The notes beneath the pieces were generated by a model. It worked only from the letters and a program-made list of their open reading frames with translations, was not told the DNA's origin and searched no databases. The position numbers were made by a program, and so were the translations under genes. This document shows positions 33,229 through 43,717 of a DNA stretch of 64,000 nt, piece after piece (position 1 is the first letter of the stretch; every line of letters starts with the position of its first letter). Source of the DNA: an uncultured Clostridia bacterium (GTDB taxonomy: Bacteria > Bacillota > Clostridia > TANB77 > CAG-508); assembly GCA_934119935.1 (NCBI GenBank), contig CAKOSX010000001.1, positions 62,001 through 126,000 of the forward strand, read 5' to 3'.

Positions 33229-36200
33229 ATGAAAAATGATAAAAGAAGATATAATAGGATAAATAAAAAAAGAATATTTATTTTAATATGTTTGATAATG
33301 CTGGTAATATTTGAAATTGTGGCTTTCAGAAATTCAAGAGCAGAAAAAGTAATAGATATAACAGCCAGTATTGTTGATGATGGTGGAGTGGTTCCAACAG
33401 AACAGATTTCGCTAGAAGCTAAAAGCTCTGATTCTAGCGGGTATTACTTTGTTTTGCCTGAATATATAAATAATAAAAAAATTGATAGTTATATTGTTAC
33501 AGAACAAGTAATTCATGAAAAAGAAGATTCATCTAAAACAAGTATAGTAGAAAACGTTACAGAAGAATCAAAATCAGAACAGCAAAATGTTGAGGTGAAC
33601 AATGTATTAACCAATGAAACTTCTGAGCAAGAAAATGCAAAAAATGTGAATACAAGTGTTGAAGCGCAGAATGTTGAAGTTCAAAATGTTACTGCTCAGT
33701 CTACAGAACAAATAAGCAATACGATGATTAGCACAAATACTATAGAAAACACCATAAGCAGTGAGATTGTAAATTCTGTTGTGGAAAAAAATGAACAAGA
33801 TATAGAAGAAGAACAACAGGAAGAAGAGAAGAGTTTAACAACATTAAAATCTCCTGGAGATACATTATACTTAACTGATAAAGAGGCATCATCAAAACAG
33901 ATTGAATTAAAGGTAAATTATAGTACTATTCAAAAAAATGAAGATACACTTTACGACCAGACTTTACAAGCAGAAGTTGATAATGAAGGTGATGGGATAG
34001 CCGACTGTCTAATAAAAATAGAAGGATTTATGCCATTAAATGCATCCGTTAGTGTAAAGATTGTTACGATGGATGAAATAGAAAAGCCGATAGGAACTTT
34101 GCTTTCTGATAAAGTATCTTTTAAGAAAGCATACGATATAAAGATATTATCTGATGATAAGGAATATGAGCCAACTGATTTTGATACTAATGTTAAGGTG
34201 ACAATTACAGGTGTTGATGCTATAAATGAAAATAAGCAGAAATATAAAGTGGTACATATAGAGAATGAAGAAAAAGCTACAGAGGTAACCGGAGTAAAAA
34301 CAACAAATGATGAGATTTCATTTCCTGCAGAAAGTTTTTCAGTCTATGCAGTACTATTAGAAGATGGAGTACAAGCTACATCACTATATACGAATAATAT
34401 GGATGGTGCAAGTGTATGGGATGGTAGCTCAGCATCAGGATTCAGATTCGGAGAAGGAACGAAGGAATATCCCTATTTAATATCTAATGCAGAAGAACTT
34501 TCATATTTTGCAAATCGAGTTAATTCTGGAACAAGCTATGATGGAGTATATTTTGAATTAATAGCAGATATAAATTTAAATAAGATGGAATGGACGCCAA
34601 TTGGAGATTATTCTAACCCTTTTAAAGGAATATTTAATGGAGCAGGGCACACGGTTGCAAATGCTATAATATCTCTTCCAACATCGTTACCAACGTCAGT
34701 AAGTTCTTATGGGCTTTTTGGAAGTATTGGAGACTCTACTAATAAAACAGTTATAAAAAATTTGCAGGTAGATAATTTTAGCATAGAACTTAATGCTAGA
34801 GGAAATGTGAGTACAAGCTCTACTGCTAAGGGGTATAATATAGGAATTATTACTGGGACCATATATAATAATTCGGAAATAAAAAATGTAATAGTAAATA
34901 ATAGTGAAATTAAAGATAACTATTCTATGACGTTTAGAAATAATAGTGTGCAACTTTTTGTTGGAGGAATTGCAGGACTTGCAGTTAACTCAAGAACATC
35001 AACTAGTAAGCCCAATAATATGTATGCGATAGAAAACTGTTATTCTAATACTAATGTAAATTTGAATACAGCCCTATATTACAGTAGAAGAAATTATGCA
35101 TATTATGCAATGGGACAATATGCTGTTGGAGGAATTATAGGAGCAATAAGAGCACAAGGTGTTTGGCCAGAAAATTGTTTGTTTAAAGGACAACTCAATG
35201 CAACTAATGGTTTCACGGGGCCAATATTTGGATATGTTAGAAACAACAGTGGAATAGGAGACAGTTATAACTATCAAAATGCATTTGATACTTTATGGCA
35301 AGGTAATGATGCAGGCAGCTTAACTATGTCAAGTTATTTCACAGAATACAGCACAAACAATCAAGCTTTTTCTAATAGTGTTGCATCAGGGACATCATAT
35401 GAACGTTCATCATCAAGTTATTGGGGATTTGAACCTGGATATGTTCAAGGTGTAAATAAAGGATTATACACATCACAGGCATCAAATATGTTATCTAATT
35501 TTAATTCATATGTAAATCAAAACGCAACACAGAATTATTTGAAATGGAATTATTATAGTAATTCTGATGCATTCTATTTTACACCCGAGCTAACGGCAAC
35601 TCTTGAAAAAGACGTTCCAAAATATACAATAAAAGTAAATGATAATGCAAATACAGGCTATACTGAATTTAAATGGTATATAAACAATACACTAAATAAT
35701 GATATTGCAGGCAATACTGCTATTATCGAGTCAACCTGGGATGATGAAAAAAATGTAGAGGTATTGGTTACTAATGGTAGAGCCTATGCGATGGTAAGTT
35801 TTGTAATAGAAAAGCTTGAAATACATGTTTCTTTCGAAATGAATAATCAAACTGGAGTATTGACTGCAGGGCTTGAGGGAACGGGAACTAGTGATCCGAA
35901 CTTTAATCCAAATGATTATACTTACAAATGGTTTGCTCTTGATATTGCAGAGGAAGAACAGGAACTAGAAGGAGAGACAACTAATAAAATTTCAAATCTA
36001 GAAAATGGTATGGACTATAAGGTAATTGCTACAAATACAAAGTATGATTACATGAGTGCAACAGGAATATATACATATGGGAACAGAACAGTAATATATT
36101 GTAGCTATAATAACGGGAATGATTATAATGATGGATTTACGCCCGATACACCTGTAAGAACGTTATCAACTGCATATGGAAAATTTTCATCTAAAACAAC

Positions 36201-39200
36201 TAGAAATGAAAATGTTATTGTGCTTATGGGAAATTACACAGACAGTAGTTATTTAAACTCAGCAACATCAAACACATATAAAAAGAATGTTTCTATAACA
36301 GGAAGATACCATGGTACAGACTATCAAGGAGTCTTGTATTTTGAATCTTACGATAATTATAGATATTTAAATGGAAATACTACATTTATGTATTTAACAT
36401 TTAAAGGATGTGAATCTCAACAAGACTGGTGGGGAAATATATCAGATGGAAGCGCTAGCCAGACATATTTTTATTTACAAGGATACAGTCTAACAATGGG
36501 CGAAGGTATTAAGATGGAGAGATATGCTACATCAAATACTAACCAGGGATTAATAGAAGGTAGTGCCCCTGCATTTCACATGTTTGCAGGATGGCTACAG
36601 TATGATGAAACAAGGCTTCCAAGAACTGGTGCAGAAATTGTTATAAAGAGTGGAACTTACGGAAGAATTTTGCTTGGTGGTAGTTCGGGTACTAGTAGTG
36701 CTAGTAGTATTACTAAATACAATTCACATAATTTTATGGGCACATCTTTAACAGGGGATTTATATAAAAGTAAAATAACGGTAGATATAAAAAATAGCAC
36801 GACTCCATCAAATTATACATATGATATAAACTTACTTGGCGGAGGAAGTACATGTGGTAATATTTATGGAGATATTGAATTAAATATAAAAAATGGAAAA
36901 ATAGGACGTCTTCTTGGTGCAAGTATTGGAGACTCTAGTTATAGGCCAAATAACTGGCAATATCCTATAAATACATATATAGGCACTGCTACAATAAACA
37001 TGATGGGTGGAAGTGTTACAGAAATGTACGGAGGATGCCTAGGTAGGAATATGAGTGCAATAGGTAATGGTGGATATGGCAATGTTATAAAATGTGATTC
37101 TTACTTCTATGGTACAGTTAATATAAACATTTCTGGAGGAACTGTTAGCAAAACAATATATGGTGCAGGTGCAGGTGGAGTTTCTGGTTATAGCACAAAA
37201 TCAACAGATGCATATAAGAGTTATGGAAAAGGAATAGATACAGTTGTTAATATAAATATAACAGGTGGAACTATTGATGCAGATATATATGGTGGTGGTT
37301 ATGGTTATACTAATTATTTAACTGCAAATTCTACACAAACAGATGGTGGAACATTATATGGAAATAGTAATATAAATATTTCGGGCTCGCCTACTATAAA
37401 TGGAAGTGTTTATGGAGGTGGAAGAGGTTACAACCTGGCTAGTGATAAACCAAACTTAGCACAAATGGATGGTACATCAACGATCACAATATCTGGTACT
37501 CCAACTATAACGGGTAATATTTATGGAGCTGGAATGGGGCTTACGAATTATGCAGAAATGGCCAAATTTACTGGTACGGCTAATGTAAATATTAATGCAG
37601 ACTTGTCAACAAGTGTATTTGGAGGAGGAAACATTGCAAAAACATCTGGAACAACTAATATTAATATAAATGGCGGAAAACATACGGCTGATATATATGG
37701 AGGAGGAAATGTTGGAATATTAGAAGGAACTTCTAATGTTACAATTAATGGTGGAACATCTTCTGAGGTATATGGTGGAGGTAATCAGGCAGAGGTTACA
37801 GAATCTAATGTATACATAAAAGGCGGAACAACGGCCAATGTATATGGAGGAGGAAACCAGGCTGGTTCTACAACTGTCAATATAAGTATTAGTGGAGGAG
37901 ATACAACAACTGTATTCGGAGGCTCAAATCAGGCTGGAACCGTTGGCAATACAGTAATTAGTGCAACAGGTGGAACATGTACAGATATATTCGGAGGCAA
38001 CAATGAAGGTGGTACATGTTCTGCTACAGACGTTACGGTTAACGGGGTAATAGTAAATGATGCTGTATATGGTGGAGGAAACCGAATTTCTACAAAAAAT
38101 ACGAATGTAAATTTAAAAAATAGTGGAAATGATATTCCATATGTATTTGGTGGTGGAAAATCAGCAGATGCAACTACTACAACAATTACAATAACTGGAG
38201 GTTCATATATTAGGATATTTGGAGGTTCAAATACCAGTGGTAGAGTTACAACTTCGAATGTGATAATGAATAATGGAACTGCAGAAAACATATATGGAGG
38301 AAATAACGAAGGTGGAAATACCGTAACTTCTAATATTACAATAAATGGAGGAACTACAGGAAATACATTTGGAGGCGGTAACAAGGCAAACACTACTACA
38401 ACATATGTAACTGTAAATAATGGAAAAATAACAAATGTGTTTGGTGGAGCAAATCAGGCCGATGCCGAAACGAGTAATGTGGACATTAAAGGTGGAAACA
38501 TAGAAAAGGCATTTGGGGGATCTAACCAAAGCGGAACCGTAACAACGAGCAACGTCACACTAGAGAGTAGCGGAACAAAGCAATCACTTGGTGGAATAAA
38601 AATGGATGTGACATATACTGCTGTAGAAGCGGAAGAGTGGAGAAAAAATCAAAATCCGGGATACGAAACATATGTTACAGTTGGAATAAAATACACTAAT
38701 AGTACAGATACTACAATAAATAAGTGGGAGTCATACATATATGCTCCAGATTCAAAATTACTAGATAACTATAGTTCAGATAGTAAAATAACAGAAGATA
38801 ACGGAAAATATACAATAAACCAGGATAGCAGATGGACAACAGGAAATATACATTCACTTCCTGCAAATGGAACCTATGAAATTAGGGATGTTCACTTAAT
38901 GTCTAAAGCAAAAGCTGATGAATTTTCATTAACATATAATTTTGAAGGACAAGGAAATGACGGAAACTCTTACCAAGATACTAATACTGGATTTATGATA
39001 TTTGGCGGAAACAATAAAGGTGGAGAAACTACTACAAGCAATGTTAATATTAAATCTGGTTATTGTTATGCCGTATATGGTGGAAACAACGAGGGTGGAA
39101 CTAATCCAACAAGTAATGTTACTGTAGATGGTGGAGAACCACAAGAAGTATATGGCGGTAATAACTTAGGCGGAGAAAACACAAATAGCAATGTAATAAT

Positions 39201-42200
39201 AAATAGTGGAAAAATCCAAAATGTATATGGTGGAGGAAACAAGGCAGTTACGAATGTACCATATGTAAGAATCCAAGGAGATGCTCAAATATCAGATTCT
39301 GTATATGGAGGAGGAAATCAAGCCGGAATCAATACAGACACAAGAGTAGAAATATTTGGTGGAAAGATAGAAGGAAATGCTTATGGTGGAGGTAACGAAG
39401 GAACAGTTACTGGTAACACATATGTTCATGTAAAAAATGCAACATTAAATTCAAGCCTTTATGCTGGAGGAAATGGTACAACAGCTATTGTATATGAAAA
39501 TGCAAATGTTACAGTGGAAGGAAGCAATACAAATATAGCAGGTAGTGTGTTTGGTGGAGGAAATCAAGCAGCAACTGGAACATCAGGAACTAACAATTCT
39601 TTAAGTACCGTAAATATTACTGGTGGAAACATTGGCAAGAATGTATACGGAGGTGCAAATACGTCTGTTGTATATGGAAATACTCTAACGAACATCGGAT
39701 ATGAAGCGGTTGGAGACAATACTCTTGAAAAAGGTGACATTGTAATAGGTGGTACAGTATTTGGTGGAGGAGAAGCAAATGCTTCAGGTTCAGAAATATA
39801 CGACTTCTCTTTCATAAGTGTTACAGTTGGAATAGACATAAACATAAATGGAACTGGACATGATAAATGCCAGATAAAAGGAAGTATATTCGGATCTGGA
39901 AACGCATCTAGTACAAGTGGTTACAGCTATATAAATATAAAAAATTATGGCTCAGTATATTCGCCACAAAAGAACATATCTATTCAAAGAGCTGATGTTG
40001 TAACAATGGATAATTCGGCAATAGCACTTTCTGGTGCTAAAGATAGAACAAATGAGTATTCTGATGTAGACTTCACATTAAGTAGAGTTGATGAATTAAA
40101 AATAAAAAATAATTCAATACTATACTTAGACTGTGGTGCAAACTTGTTGAAAAAATTTACAAGCTGTGTAGATGAAAATGGTACAGAGGTTAAGGCAAAA
40201 GTTACTATAGATGAAGAAACTGGTGCCACAACGAGAAACGTAGATAATAGAATCTACATGCTAGAAGGCAGAAACTTAAACATTGCAACAAACGAGCAGG
40301 TTACAGCATATGGAGAAGTAAATGGAATGACATTCTTCGGATTATATACAAACTCTATGAACCCTGCAACAAGTACAGGTTTATATAATAGAGAATATAA
40401 CAATGGAGATGCAATAACAAATGCCGGAACATTTTCATCAAACTCATATGTAAGAGGACTTCACAAAACAGACCATGATGTTACAATAGATGGATTCTAT
40501 TCAAATTACGATAATGAGGATAATCCAGGTTATATAAAAGCAAAATATATAGAAACAACTCCAAAGGATGACGTTTACTACATTTGGCTAGTTGGTTCAG
40601 ACATGGATGTTACAACATTCGAAGTTGCACTTACAGCTTCAAAATATGCAACACTTGGAACATACGAATTAGGTTTAACAGGATTCTCTACTGCCAATAT
40701 CAAGTTTTCATTAACTGGATTTTCGGCTGGACTTGCAGATGGAATATCTTTAGTACAGCCATCACAAATAGAGAGTGTTGAACTAGATGAAAAAAAGGCA
40801 AATTCGGTATTTGGTTTAACAATGAAAACTGGTAATAACGGTTGGTCAAGCAAAAGTTCAACAACATTTTTAACTGAAAATGGTGGAACCTACACGGGGG
40901 CAACAACTTATAACAAAGATAACTCAACATTTACACCGGCATTGAACTTGGCATTATATCACTCTGAAAATATTACAGAGGTTCAAAAATTGGGAAGTGT
41001 AAAAATAAGATTACAGGCACAAATACCAGAAGATGATTTAAATATTAAAGTTTCATATATAGACATAATAATAAAATTATCTACAGCCTTATACCAAAAC
41101 GACTTCTATGAAGGTGCAATTACGCCAGGTGAAGAATTTGGATTATTTACAACAACAGAAACAAACATAACAGATTCGAGTGTGTTCTCAACATATTATT
41201 CATTATATATACCAGAATTTTCAACTTCGGACTATTACGAAAATTACAGCTCAGATAAACACGTATTAACATCGAGAAAATCAACAGGAGAAGCATATGT
41301 ATTCCCAGCAAATACTAAGATTACCATGATAGACATGGTAACCAATAAATACTATTACTATGTTGTAAGTAGTGCTGATGAAAATAGCGGAAAATATGTG
41401 TATAACTTAAAAGATTTTGTCGTAATGGGAAGTGATAATACTTACTATGACGAAGCAGAGGCTTGTTCGAATTATTATAATCAAGAAAAGGATTTAATAT
41501 ATGAGAACTTTATATTCCACATAGATTTTAGTGAGAACTATATAGACTCTAACATATATACTAATTCACTTTTAATGGAATTAAGAGATAGCGAAGATCA
41601 GACTCTACTGGGAGTTTTAGGTATTCAAAGAGATACAATAGTGTATAGCGTTTACAAAAACAAAGATGCTAAAATTAATGTAACTGCAACAACAAACAAA
41701 GACATTGTATATAGAGGTAATAGCTTTAATCTTACAGTCTTAACGGATTTCAAGCAGGATGTTGATGCATCAAAAACAATATACGATACACAATATTTCG
41801 ATTCAAAAATGGGTATAAAAATATCTATCTATGATAGTAATGGAAACAGGTTAAATAGTGATACTCTTTTGGGTGTATCTTTTGAATTAGATGGAATAAA
41901 ATATTACCCAAGAATAGATGGAACAGTTAGAATATGTACTGCAGAAAAGGTATCGAATGTACTCTCGAGAATAACTATAGATACAAAAAACAACACAGTG
42001 CTGGCAACAGGAGACTATACTATAAGAGTAGAATCATTTGGTTCTCCAGATGGAATCTATTATGGTATTGAATCTTCTGATACTGCCGAGGTAAAAATAA
42101 CAATAATCGAATCAACATTTGGCTTAAATGTATACACAGATGACAATGAAAAAATCGTAGAAAAAGATACAGGGTTTACGCAGAATGGAAATGGAGAGGT

Positions 42201-42510
42201 TATTGTAAACATAGAATACATGTCATCACTAGAAAATCCAAATATGACTATTTCTTTATACAGAAGAGATTATTCTAGTATATATTCACAAACATATGAA
42301 CTAGTCGACCTAGCAGATTACTTATTCATTGCACCGACTAAGACAAAAAATGATAAAGAGTATGTAATAAGCAAAAAGATAGAATCAAACATGACATACA
42401 CACTTGGTTTAACCAACAATCTTGTAACAGGAACATATAAAATTGTAATAAAATTATATGACAATGATGAATACATTGGCGAAGGTTATGAGTATTTAAT
42501 AATCAAATAA
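33229..42510 (+). CDS. Giant secreted beta-solenoid surface protein (3093 aa)
   Basis: Residues 18-37 form a signal/anchor segment (IFILICLIMLVIFEIVAFRN). Residues ~85-210 are Gln/Glu/Asn/Val-rich and probably disordered. Around 400-620 lies a GLUG-like beta-helix segment (NPFKGIFNGAGHTVANAII). From ~1260 to 2230 about thirty 25-30-residue repeats carry the motif V/I-Y/F-GG-G/S/N-N (for example VYGGGNQAEV, IFGGNNEGGT), typical of a solenoid. At ~1778-1923 the repeats are interrupted by a beta-rich insert with Trp residues (INKWESYIYAPDSK, DSRWTTGNIHSLPANGTYEI) that resembles a CBM2-like domain. The C-terminal 850 residues are beta-rich with no LPxTG, SLH or choline-binding anchor. Likely a fibrous adhesin or matrix scaffold. 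Signal peptidase genes follow directly. Confidence 0.88.
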   Translation: MKNDKRRYNRINKKRIFILICLIMLVIFEIVAFRNSRAEKVIDITASIVDDGGVVPTEQISLEAKSSDSSGYYFVLPEYINNKKIDSYIVTEQVIHEKEDSSKTSIVENVTEESKSEQQNVEVNNVLTNETSEQENAKNVNTSVEAQNVEVQNVTAQSTEQISNTMISTNTIENTISSEIVNSVVEKNEQDIEEEQQEEEKSLTTLKSPGDTLYLTDKEASSKQIELKVNYSTIQKNEDTLYDQTLQAEVDNEGDGIADCLIKIEGFMPLNASVSVKIVTMDEIEKPIGTLLSDKVSFKKAYDIKILSDDKEYEPTDFDTNVKVTITGVDAINENKQKYKVVHIENEEKATEVTGVKTTNDEISFPAESFSVYAVLLEDGVQATSLYTNNMDGASVWDGSSASGFRFGEGTKEYPYLISNAEELSYFANRVNSGTSYDGVYFELIADINLNKMEWTPIGDYSNPFKGIFNGAGHTVANAIISLPTSLPTSVSSYGLFGSIGDSTNKTVIKNLQVDNFSIELNARGNVSTSSTAKGYNIGIITGTIYNNSEIKNVIVNNSEIKDNYSMTFRNNSVQLFVGGIAGLAVNSRTSTSKPNNMYAIENCYSNTNVNLNTALYYSRRNYAYYAMGQYAVGGIIGAIRAQGVWPENCLFKGQLNATNGFTGPIFGYVRNNSGIGDSYNYQNAFDTLWQGNDAGSLTMSSYFTEYSTNNQAFSNSVASGTSYERSSSSYWGFEPGYVQGVNKGLYTSQASNMLSNFNSYVNQNATQNYLKWNYYSNSDAFYFTPELTATLEKDVPKYTIKVNDNANTGYTEFKWYINNTLNNDIAGNTAIIESTWDDEKNVEVLVTNGRAYAMVSFVIEKLEIHVSFEMNNQTGVLTAGLEGTGTSDPNFNPNDYTYKWFALDIAEEEQELEGETTNKISNLENGMDYKVIATNTKYDYMSATGIYTYGNRTVIYCSYNNGNDYNDGFTPDTPVRTLSTAYGKFSSKTTRNENVIVLMGNYTDSSYLNSATSNTYKKNVSITGRYHGTDYQGVLYFESYDNYRYLNGNTTFMYLTFKGCESQQDWWGNISDGSASQTYFYLQGYSLTMGEGIKMERYATSNTNQGLIEGSAPAFHMFAGWLQYDETRLPRTGAEIVIKSGTYGRILLGGSSGTSSASSITKYNSHNFMGTSLTGDLYKSKITVDIKNSTTPSNYTYDINLLGGGSTCGNIYGDIELNIKNGKIGRLLGASIGDSSYRPNNWQYPINTYIGTATINMMGGSVTEMYGGCLGRNMSAIGNGGYGNVIKCDSYFYGTVNINISGGTVSKTIYGAGAGGVSGYSTKSTDAYKSYGKGIDTVVNINITGGTIDADIYGGGYGYTNYLTANSTQTDGGTLYGNSNINISGSPTINGSVYGGGRGYNLASDKPNLAQMDGTSTITISGTPTITGNIYGAGMGLTNYAEMAKFTGTANVNINADLSTSVFGGGNIAKTSGTTNININGGKHTADIYGGGNVGILEGTSNVTINGGTSSEVYGGGNQAEVTESNVYIKGGTTANVYGGGNQAGSTTVNISISGGDTTTVFGGSNQAGTVGNTVISATGGTCTDIFGGNNEGGTCSATDVTVNGVIVNDAVYGGGNRISTKNTNVNLKNSGNDIPYVFGGGKSADATTTTITITGGSYIRIFGGSNTSGRVTTSNVIMNNGTAENIYGGNNEGGNTVTSNITINGGTTGNTFGGGNKANTTTTYVTVNNGKITNVFGGANQADAETSNVDIKGGNIEKAFGGSNQSGTVTTSNVTLESSGTKQSLGGIKMDVTYTAVEAEEWRKNQNPGYETYVTVGIKYTNSTDTTINKWESYIYAPDSKLLDNYSSDSKITEDNGKYTINQDSRWTTGNIHSLPANGTYEIRDVHLMSKAKADEFSLTYNFEGQGNDGNSYQDTNTGFMIFGGNNKGGETTTSNVNIKSGYCYAVYGGNNEGGTNPTSNVTVDGGEPQEVYGGNNLGGENTNSNVIINSGKIQNVYGGGNKAVTNVPYVRIQGDAQISDSVYGGGNQAGINTDTRVEIFGGKIEGNAYGGGNEGTVTGNTYVHVKNATLNSSLYAGGNGTTAIVYENANVTVEGSNTNIAGSVFGGGNQAATGTSGTNNSLSTVNITGGNIGKNVYGGANTSVVYGNTLTNIGYEAVGDNTLEKGDIVIGGTVFGGGEANASGSEIYDFSFISVTVGIDININGTGHDKCQIKGSIFGSGNASSTSGYSYINIKNYGSVYSPQKNISIQRADVVTMDNSAIALSGAKDRTNEYSDVDFTLSRVDELKIKNNSILYLDCGANLLKKFTSCVDENGTEVKAKVTIDEETGATTRNVDNRIYMLEGRNLNIATNEQVTAYGEVNGMTFFGLYTNSMNPATSTGLYNREYNNGDAITNAGTFSSNSYVRGLHKTDHDVTIDGFYSNYDNEDNPGYIKAKYIETTPKDDVYYIWLVGSDMDVTTFEVALTASKYATLGTYELGLTGFSTANIKFSLTGFSAGLADGISLVQPSQIESVELDEKKANSVFGLTMKTGNNGWSSKSSTTFLTENGGTYTGATTYNKDNSTFTPALNLALYHSENITEVQKLGSVKIRLQAQIPEDDLNIKVSYIDIIIKLSTALYQNDFYEGAITPGEEFGLFTTTETNITDSSVFSTYYSLYIPEFSTSDYYENYSSDKHVLTSRKSTGEAYVFPANTKITMIDMVTNKYYYYVVSSADENSGKYVYNLKDFVVMGSDNTYYDEAEACSNYYNQEKDLIYENFIFHIDFSENYIDSNIYTNSLLMELRDSEDQTLLGVLGIQRDTIVYSVYKNKDAKINVTATTNKDIVYRGNSFNLTVLTDFKQDVDASKTIYDTQYFDSKMGIKISIYDSNGNRLNSDTLLGVSFELDGIKYYPRIDGTVRICTAEKVSNVLSRITIDTKNNTVLATGDYTIRVESFGSPDGIYYGIESSDTAEVKITIIESTFGLNVYTDDNEKIVEKDTGFTQNGNGEVIVNIEYMSSLENPNMTISLYRRDYSSIYSQTYELVDLADYLFIAPTKTKNDKEYVISKKIESNMTYTLGLTNNLVTGTYKIVIKLYDNDEYIGEGYEYLIIK

Positions 42511-42535
42511 TATAGATATAAAAGAGGAGGAACGA

Positions 42536-43126
42536 ATGAAATACGACATAGAGTCAATAAAAAGACGTAAAGATATAAATACAAGAATAAAGAAAATAAT
42601 ATTTATATTTTTAGTAATTATATTGTATAATGTGGTTTTACTATATATGTCTTATATAGATAAATTTGACACACCTAGCTTTTATATCTATAAAGCTTAT
42701 TTAATATCAACAGAAAGCATGGAACCAGAGCTGAAAAAAGGTGATGCCATAATAATAAAAAAAGTGGCTGAAGACCAGTTAAGAGTAAATGACATTGTAA
42801 CATTTAAAATCAATGGTGAAATAATTACACACAGGATAGTGAGAATAGATGAGGTAAATTCTGAAAAATTTTATATAACTAAGGGAGACAACAACAATGT
42901 TGAAGATTCCGATGAATTAAGATTTAGTGATATAGAAGGAAAACAGATTATAAAAATTCCACATCTAGGAAATATAGTGGCAGGACTGAAAAATGGCATT
43001 GTGATTATTTTAGTGGTTCTAATAGCACTGATAATGTATTTAAATAGAATTGAAATGAAAGAAAAAAGCGAAGCTAGGAGAGAAAAGAAAAAGATTGAAG
43101 ACGAAAAATTTATGGGAAAGAAATAA
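42536..43126 (+). CDS. SipW/S26B-type signal peptidase I
   Basis: A 196-residue protein with membrane segments near residues 20-41 and 150-168. The Ser-His dyad of the archaeal/ER-like (S26B) branch is visible: Ser61 in STESMEPELKKGD and His99 in EIITHRIVRI, with the downstream ITKGDNNNVED box. SipW enzymes cleave leaders of TasA-like matrix proteins. The SD is GAGGAGG. It lies 25 nt after the giant gene, so that protein may be one substrate. The C-terminal tail is highly charged. Confidence 0.9.
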   Translation: MKYDIESIKRRKDINTRIKKIIFIFLVIILYNVVLLYMSYIDKFDTPSFYIYKAYLISTESMEPELKKGDAIIIKKVAEDQLRVNDIVTFKINGEIITHRIVRIDEVNSEKFYITKGDNNNVEDSDELRFSDIEGKQIIKIPHLGNIVAGLKNGIVIILVVLIALIMYLNRIEMKEKSEARREKKKIEDEKFMGKK

Positions 43127-43679
43127 AATAAGAACATGGGGAGCAAAAATATTAAAATGTATAGGAACATTTTTTATATGCTCCCTTATACTTTATAATA
43201 TTTTATATGTTGCAAACAATGTATTTAGAAATAAAAAATATGTGCAGATATTTGGTATATATATATCTACAGAAAAAGAAAAATCTATGGAACCTATCAT
43301 ACAAAAAAATACTTTGATAATTGGAATAAAATGTAGAGATTTAAAACAAGGTGAAATAATTGGTTATGATATAGATAATAGCATTAAATATCATAGACTG
43401 GCTAAAATACAGGTTCAAGATGGTAAAACTACATATATAACAAAAGCAGAACAAAATTATAGAGAAGACTTTGAAGAAAAGAAAAAGGAAGATATAAAAT
43501 CGGAAATAGTCTTAAAAATACCAGTAATAGGTTGGATATTTAGAATTTTTGAAAGCAAAATTACTACTGTTATAATAGTAATAGGACTTGGGCTTATGTT
43601 CAGTTACTACAACTACAAAAACGAACTAACAAAACAGAGAAAAAACAAAAGGGAAAAAGCAACGAAAAAAAATAAATAA
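43095..43679 (+). CDS. Second SipW/S26B-type signal peptidase, divergent
   Basis: A 194-residue protein overlapping the preceding gene by 32 nt. The likely start is TTG 43095, because no in-frame ATG exists; its SD is poor and coupling is probable. Dyad candidates are Ser64 (KEKSMEPIIQ) and His100 (IKYHRLAKI), followed by an ITKAEQN box in place of TKGDNN. Two membrane segments (about 21-41 and 157-175) and a basic tail are present. The divergence suggests a narrow substrate range or an accessory role. Confidence 0.8.
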   Translation: MKTKNLWERNKIRTWGAKILKCIGTFFICSLILYNILYVANNVFRNKKYVQIFGIYISTEKEKSMEPIIQKNTLIIGIKCRDLKQGEIIGYDIDNSIKYHRLAKIQVQDGKTTYITKAEQNYREDFEEKKKEDIKSEIVLKIPVIGWIFRIFESKITTVIIVIGLGLMFSYYNYKNELTKQRKNKREKATKKNK

Positions 43680-43685
43680 AAAACT

Positions 43686-43715
43686 AAAAACTCCGCCCAA
43701 AAAGGAACGGAGTTT
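43686..43715. terminator. Terminator between convergent genes
   Basis: AAACTCCG / CGGAGTTT stem. On the minus strand it is followed by a T-rich run (TTTAGTTTTT), so it chiefly serves the minus-strand gene. Confidence 0.7.
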
Positions 43716-43717
43716 AA

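Noticed and set aside
36900..39900. Repetitive DNA as a possible tandem repeat locus
   Set aside because: It encodes degenerate GGxN protein repeats in one continuous frame of the giant surface protein.
40584..40781. Plus-strand 65-residue ORF inside the giant gene
   Set aside because: Out-of-frame shadow without SD; composition follows the overlapping gene.
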